Source: Pedobacter sp. ASV17 (GTDB lineage Bacteria; Bacteroidota; Bacteroidia; Sphingobacteriales; Sphingobacteriaceae). Taken from it: a stretch of DNA of 34,001 bases. The notes under the pieces were generated by a model. That model saw only the letters and a program-made list of their open reading frames with translations, was not told the origin of the DNA and ran no database searches. Positions 30,170 to 34,001 of the stretch are shown here, in pieces. The DNA is taken from NCBI RefSeq assembly GCF_016429065.1, contig NZ_JAELTX010000057.1:1-34001 (forward strand). The letters are read 5' to 3'. The position numbers were made by a program, and so were the translations under genes. Each line of letters starts with the position of its first letter. Position 1 is the first letter of the stretch.

Positions 30170-31684
30170 ATGGAATTGTACGCTTATATTATTTTATCGC
30201 CAATTATAATATTATATCAAATTGGTCTTTGGAAATTATTTCAAAAAGCAGGTTATGCTGGATGGAAGTCTCTAATCCCATTTTATAATTATTATATAAT
30301 GATGGAGGCTTCTGGTAGACCTGCTTGGTGGGTTTTTCTTCTTTTTATCCCAGGGGTTAACTTTTTTATTTTTATCGGCGTAACCATTGATTTTGTGAAG
30401 TCGTTCGGCAAATTTAAGTTCATCGATCACGCAGCGGCCATCATTTTATCATTTTATGTTTTTCCAAAGTGGGGTTTTGATAAAAGTGTTCAATACTTAG
30501 GAGAATCTGCTTCTCCAGAGTTTAAAGAAAAATATAAATTCAAAAAATCTAAAACTAGAGAATGGGCTGATGCTATTGTGTTTGCAGTGGTAGCGGCAAC
30601 CGTTATTCGTGTGTTTTTTATTGAGGCCTATACCATTCCCTCGGGCTCTATGGAACGCTCACTTTTAGTTGGCGATTTCCTTTTTGTAAGTAAGGTAAAT
30701 TATGGGGCTCGTGTACCTATGACACCTATCGCCTTTCCTTTCGCACACCATACCATGCCGTTAACTGGTACAAAGGCTTATTGGGATGGGGTACAATGGA
30801 AATATAGAAGATTACCTGGTTTGCAGGATATCAAACGTAACGATGTAGTGGTGTTCAATTTCCCAGAGGGAGATACCGTGGTGTTGGAAAGACAGGATGA
30901 TAACTATTATCAAATGCAGTTAAGGGGCGAAAGCCGAGAATCGATTTGGTCGCAGTTTAGTGTAGTAAGCAGGCCTGTTGACAAACGCGAGAATTTTATT
31001 AAGCGCTGTATAGCCATTGCTGGTGATACTATTGCCATGAGAAATGGTTTGGCTGTGGTAAACGGTACGCCGTCGCCTTTAGTGGGTACTGGAGGTTTTG
31101 GTTATACGGTGGAGTTCAATACTTCGGAAGTGAATTTGAAGCTTTTCGAAGATATGGGCTTTAAAGTTGGACCTACGGCATTACCTACAGTTTTTAGATT
31201 TGAAGGAACGCCAGATTTGATTAAGGAATTGAAAAAATCTCCTTACGTTAAATCTGTGACTGAAGAATTGACGCCTTCGGATGAATATGATCCGTTGATT
31301 TTCCCTCATGATAAAAATAGAAAATGGAATTTAGACAACTATGGACCTTTTGTAGTTCCTAAAAAGGGATGGACAGTTAAATTAGATAGTTTAAACATGC
31401 CATTGTATGAAAGGGCTATCCGTATTTACGAAGGAAACAAATTAGAGAGGGTAGGTAACGACTGGATGTTGAATGGTCAAAAAGCGACAACTTATACCTT
31501 CAAAATGAATTATTATTGGATGATGGGTGATAACCGTCATGCTTCTGCCGATTCGCGCTATTGGGGCTTTGTTCCTGAAGATCACATTGTGGGTAAAGCG
31601 TTGTTTATTTGGTTAAGTTTGGATGGCGAGGGTTCATTCCTAAATAAAATTAGATGGAGCAGGATTTTTAAAGGCATCCATTAA
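30170..31684 (+). CDS. lepB: Signal peptidase I with N-terminal DUF5684-like membrane domain (copy 1)
   Basis: 504 residues. Residues 1-115 are an extra membrane domain (AGYAGWKSLIPFYNYYIMME, then WWVFLLFIPGVNFFIFIGV, with three or four membrane segments) that looks like DUF5684. The S26 peptidase follows: membrane anchor AIVFAVVAATVIRVFFIEAY, the SGSM motif with catalytic Ser160, and KRCIAIAGD with the general base K278. The box E end is WMMGDNRHASADSRYWGFVP. It cleaves signal peptides of exported proteins at the outer face of the inner membrane. It starts 3 bases after dapB. Long inserts between the boxes are normal in Bacteroidota. It is a close paralogue of the gene at 32029. Confidence 0.93.
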   Translation: MELYAYIILSPIIILYQIGLWKLFQKAGYAGWKSLIPFYNYYIMMEASGRPAWWVFLLFIPGVNFFIFIGVTIDFVKSFGKFKFIDHAAAIILSFYVFPKWGFDKSVQYLGESASPEFKEKYKFKKSKTREWADAIVFAVVAATVIRVFFIEAYTIPSGSMERSLLVGDFLFVSKVNYGARVPMTPIAFPFAHHTMPLTGTKAYWDGVQWKYRRLPGLQDIKRNDVVVFNFPEGDTVVLERQDDNYYQMQLRGESRESIWSQFSVVSRPVDKRENFIKRCIAIAGDTIAMRNGLAVVNGTPSPLVGTGGFGYTVEFNTSEVNLKLFEDMGFKVGPTALPTVFRFEGTPDLIKELKKSPYVKSVTEELTPSDEYDPLIFPHDKNRKWNLDNYGPFVVPKKGWTVKLDSLNMPLYERAIRIYEGNKLERVGNDWMLNGQKATTYTFKMNYYWMMGDNRHASADSRYWGFVPEDHIVGKALFIWLSLDGEGSFLNKIRWSRIFKGIH

Positions 31685-31708
31685 AAACATATTAATCCAT
31701 TAGTAAAA

Positions 31709-31738
31709 AGCATCACTTCAACAGGTGATGCTTTTTTT
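31709..31738 (+). terminator. Rho-independent terminator of the parA-lepB operon
   Basis: AGCATCAC (31709-31716) and GTGATGCT (31724-31731) form a perfect 8-base stem followed by seven T. The same structure is repeated after the second lepB. Confidence 0.95.
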
Positions 31739-31754
31739 GTGCGCTAGATTTAAC

Positions 31755-31836
31755 TTAGACTTATGAAGTTTAACTTCAATTGTTTTTAAAGGTAAAGTTG
31801 AGGGCTTCGCCGTTTTAAAACTTCGTAAGTCTCCAG
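31755..31836. repeat. ACTTCGTAAGTCT-type palindromic element, copy A
   Basis: GACTTATGAAGTTT at the left and AAACTTCGTAAGTCT at the right, with AGGGCTTCGCCGTTTT between. It is homologous to 33370-33444 after the second lepB, but the central part differs. Confidence 0.65.
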
Positions 31837-31849
31837 GTGGTTTAATAGT

Positions 31850-31990
31850 CCGTCATTTCGACCACAGCAACGCGGAGCGGAAAACCGAAGCTCAACGAAG
31901 TTAAATCCTTTGAAATGAATTTATATTGTCGAACAGGTTAAGGACCGTGGTGAGATTTTGCAAAGCGAGTTTAAGCGATTGTAACAAAAA
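31850..31990. repeat. CGTCATTTCGACC-type interspersed element
   Basis: Starts CGTCATTTCGACCACAGCAA and includes CGGAGCGGAAAACCGAAG and TGTCGAACAGG. I recall such CGTCATTTCGACC words as a common interspersed non-coding family. It occupies the gap between the two lepB genes, so the second gene may depend on a promoter I cannot point to. Confidence 0.45.
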
Positions 31991-32028
31991 GTGTCTAATG
32001 TGCTCTAAAAGAGAACTAAACTACTATT

Positions 32029-33222
32029 ATGAATTTGAAATTCTGGCGAAAGAAAAAAGATCCCAATCAAGCTAAAAAAAAGAAAACCAGAACCCGAGAA
32101 TGGGTTGATGCTATTGTATTTGCAGTAGTAGCGGCAACTATTATCCGTGTATTTTTTATTGAGGCCTATACCATCCCTTCTGGTTCTATGGAACGTTCGC
32201 TCTTGGTAGGTGATTTCCTTTTTGTAAGTAAGGTAAACTACGGGGCCCGTGTACCTATGACGCCTATAGCCTTTCCGTTTGCACATCATACCATGCCTTT
32301 AACAGGCACCAAAGCTTATTGGGATGGGGTACAATGGAAATACAGAAGGTTGCCTGGTTTTCAGGAGATTAAACGTAATGATATTGTTGTATTTAATTTA
32401 CCTGTTGGCGATACCGTAGCACTCGAAAATCAGGAGATAAGTTATTATCAATTGGTCAGAGAGTCTGGTTGGAAATCGGTTAATGAACAATATACCATCA
32501 CTTCGAGACCTGTTGATAAAAGAGAAAATATTATTAAGAGATGTATTGGAATAGGTGGGGATACAATTAGTTCAAAAAATGGAATTGTAAGTGTGAACGG
32601 ACAAATTTCAGCTTTTAGTGGTACCGCACAAATGCCTTATAGAATACGATTTAAAACTGCCGATGTTAACCTGAAATTATTGGAAGATTTGGGATTTAAG
32701 ACTGGTGAACTGATACAATTGGATGATCGACAATATGTAGCCAACGGAACGGCTGAAATGGCTAAGGCGTTAAAAAAGTATGATTTTGTAGAAACGGTAT
32801 CACTTGAAGTGAAGCGTGAAACAGAAGATGATGGACTATTCCCAAATGATAAAAATTACAAATGGAATGTAGATAACTTTGGTCCAGTGGTTATTCCGAA
32901 AAAAGGATGGACAGTAAAGCTTGATAGTTTAACAATGCCTATCTATTACCGGGCAATAAGGACCTATGAAGGAAATAAGGTGGAGAAAAAGGGAAACGAA
33001 TGGTATATCAATGATCAAATTGCCAAATCCTATACTTTTAAGATGAACTATTATTGGATGATGGGTGACAATAGGCATAATTCTATAGATTCACGTTATT
33101 GGGGCTTTTTACCTGAAGACCACATTGTGGGCAAGGCATTGTTTATTTGGATGAGTTTGGATAGTGAGGGTTCGTTCTTGAATAAAATTAGATGGAGCAG
33201 GATTTTTAAAGGCATCCATTAG
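32029..33222 (+). CDS. lepB: Signal peptidase I (copy 2, no extra membrane domain)
   Basis: 397 residues. It begins with a short basic cytoplasmic end (NLKFWRKKKDPNQAKKKKT), then the single membrane anchor AIVFAVVAATIIRVFFIEAY. The SGSM motif has catalytic Ser53, the Lys box KRCIGIGGD has K170, and box E is WMMGDNRHNSIDSRYWGFLP. Almost the whole region from the anchor to YRRLPGFQEIKRND is nearly identical in protein to copy 1, as is the end (FKMNYYWMMGDNRH onward); the middle has diverged. It lacks the DUF5684-like domain. Both copies keep the catalytic dyad, so both are probably active, perhaps on different substrates. Confidence 0.93.
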   Translation: MNLKFWRKKKDPNQAKKKKTRTREWVDAIVFAVVAATIIRVFFIEAYTIPSGSMERSLLVGDFLFVSKVNYGARVPMTPIAFPFAHHTMPLTGTKAYWDGVQWKYRRLPGFQEIKRNDIVVFNLPVGDTVALENQEISYYQLVRESGWKSVNEQYTITSRPVDKRENIIKRCIGIGGDTISSKNGIVSVNGQISAFSGTAQMPYRIRFKTADVNLKLLEDLGFKTGELIQLDDRQYVANGTAEMAKALKKYDFVETVSLEVKRETEDDGLFPNDKNYKWNVDNFGPVVIPKKGWTVKLDSLTMPIYYRAIRTYEGNKVEKKGNEWYINDQIAKSYTFKMNYYWMMGDNRHNSIDSRYWGFLPEDHIVGKALFIWMSLDSEGSFLNKIRWSRIFKGIH

Positions 33223-33232
33223 GTAAAAATGT

Positions 33233-33312
33233 TATTGTGAGGTAAGGGGCAATCTTATAACTATTGTTTCATATACTATCGCATTAAGATTGCTTCGTAC
33301 CTCGCAATGACG
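33233..33312. repeat. CGTCATTGCGAGG-type palindromic element
   Basis: Left arm ATTGTGAGGTA...GGCAATCTTA, right arm TAAGATTGCTTCGTACCTCG followed by CAATGACG: a long imperfect hairpin of about 80 bases. It sits between the second lepB and its terminator; copy 1 has no such element there. Confidence 0.8.
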
Positions 33313-33323
33313 GAAGTTTTAAA

Positions 33324-33353
33324 AGCATCACTTCACCAGGTGATGCTTTTTTT
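33324..33353 (+). terminator. Rho-independent terminator of lepB copy 2
   Basis: AGCATCAC / GTGATGCT stem with TTCACCAG loop and seven T, one loop base different from 31709-31738. Confidence 0.95.
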
Positions 33354-33369
33354 GTGTTGGATTTAGACT

Positions 33370-33444
33370 AGACTTACGAAGTTTCAAAAACTTCGTAAGT
33401 CTTAAAGTTGCAGAGGGCTTCACCGTTTTAAAACTTCGTAAGTC
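33370..33444. repeat. ACTTCGTAAGTC-type palindromic element, copy B
   Basis: GACTTACGAAGTTT directly inverted as AAACTTCGTAAGTC (33371-33402), then CAGAGGGCTTCACCGTTTT and another AAACTTCGTAAGTCT to 33444. Homologous to the element at 31755-31836. Confidence 0.75.
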
Positions 33445-33473
33445 TATAAATCCTAAAAAATCAATGCTTTTTT

Positions 33474-33504
33474 TTTGAACGTTATGCAAATTGGAATAGT
33501 CCTG
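33474..33504 (+). promoter_or_regulatory. Possible promoter of the DUF4140/4139 gene
   Basis: TTTG (33474-33477), 19 bases, TAGTCCTG (33497-33504): the -33 box is exact and the -7 box is two bases off TAnnTTTG. The ATG at 33532 follows 27 bases later. Confidence 0.3.
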
Positions 33505-33531
33505 CATCATGGTAGTATAAATTCGTTAAAA

Positions 33532-34001
33532 ATGGAAAAGAAACTACTATTTGCATTACTGCTCTTCATTCATGTTGCGGTTTTTGCGCAAGACAACCAA
33601 ATCAATGTAAATTCTAAAATTGCGGGTGTTACCGTGTTTATGAACGGAGCGCAAGTGCTACGTCAGTCAGATTTGGTAGACCTGCCTCAAGGGGTAAGCT
33701 TATTGGTTTTTTCGGGACTTTCGTCGAGTATTGAAACCCAAAGTTTACAAGCCAAAGGGGAGGGGAGTTTCACGATATTATCGGTTACGCGACAAAATAA
33801 TTTCTTGTTAGAAAAGAAAAAATCAGAACAAAAACTGGCCTTGGAAGCCAAATCGGAAGGGATTGCTGATAAGATAATTGCACTGAGAAATGAAATTGCC
33901 GTTTATAAATCTGAAGAAGAAATGTTAATGAAAAACCAAACGGTTATGGGACCAAATGTAAATTATGATTTGGTGAAGCTTAAAGCGGCGCTGGATTTTC
34001 A
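33532..34001 (+). CDS. DUF4140/DUF4139 family secreted protein, partial
   Basis: An open frame of 156 codons runs to the window edge from the ATG at 33532. Signal peptide LLFALLLFIHVAVFAQ. The mature start has the family opening VNSKIAGVTVFMNGAQVLRQ, then DLPQGVSLLVFSGLSSSIET, matching the DUF4140 domain that precedes DUF4139 in mucoidy-inhibitor-A-like proteins. A helical, probably coiled-coil segment begins near 95 (LLEKKKSEQKLALEAKSEG). The rest is outside the window. The function is unknown; members are periplasmic or surface proteins. Confidence 0.85.
   Translation, partial: MEKKLLFALLLFIHVAVFAQDNQINVNSKIAGVTVFMNGAQVLRQSDLVDLPQGVSLLVFSGLSSSIETQSLQAKGEGSFTILSVTRQNNFLLEKKKSEQKLALEAKSEGIADKIIALRNEIAVYKSEEEMLMKNQTVMGPNVNYDLVKLKAALDF

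Noticed and set aside
31850..31990. Remnant transposase or coding remnant between the two lepB genes
   Set aside because: No open frame or transposase motif is present; the sequence consists of short palindromic and interspersed words.

Overview
The window looks like ordinary chromosome of a Bacteroidota bacterium, most likely a Sphingobacteriaceae member close to Pedobacter (a judgement from protein style, not a database match). Supporting signs are AT-rich intergenic DNA, promoters of the Bacteroidota type (TTTG, 19 bases, TAnnTTTG; two exact copies, at 16021-16051 and 9391-9421), Bacteroidota-restricted families (DUF5683, a DUF5684-like domain, Cys-rich CWC, DUF2891, DUF4139/4140), the order rpsF-rpsR-rplI without ssb, and nrdB ahead of nrdA. 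I see no tRNA, rRNA, CRISPR, prophage or insertion sequence.

Layout. 1-1499 (minus): a sugar-kinase-like phosphotransferase (cut by the left edge) overlapping a sugar nucleotidyltransferase. 1549-3129 (minus): a HerA/YjgR-type ATPase. 3191-3706: a tandem repeat array. 3807-7994 (plus): a 980-residue FAD/Fe-S oxidoreductase, a Crp/Fnr regulator overlapping its end, and a DinB-like protein. 7956-9939 (minus): a tiny Lys/Cys-rich protein, ferritin and two unknown genes. 9940-10391: palindromic repeats, including one element apparently nested in another. 10392-13751: an acidic protein convergent with dnaX, then an AraC regulator. 13926-15874 (plus): two secreted or outer-membrane proteins. 16100-17715: rpsF-rpsR-rplI and an RlpA-like protein. 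18094-21574: class I ribonucleotide reductase nrdB-nrdA. 21733-26874: a small lipoprotein between two identical terminators, a CWC protein, a peptide-type substrate-binding lipoprotein, a protein resembling one lobe of a BtuF-type binding protein, a DUF2891 protein and an FMN reductase. 27052-33222 (plus): parA-parB-DUF5683-dapB-lepB, very tightly packed, followed by a second lepB. 33532-34001: start of a DUF4140/4139 protein.

Most genes are housekeeping: ribosome, dNTP synthesis, clamp loader, chromosome segregation, lysine/diaminopimelate synthesis and protein export. Points worth following up are an A10 run in dnaX where slipping in either direction meets a stop almost at once (a likely gamma-subunit switch), a tandem lepB duplication in which one copy carries an extra membrane domain and the other gained a palindromic repeat downstream, a 39-base perfect direct repeat (a terminator) on both sides of a small lipoprotein gene, and an unusually rich set of short-word intergenic repeats. 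I found no clear candidate for a wholly new multi-gene system.
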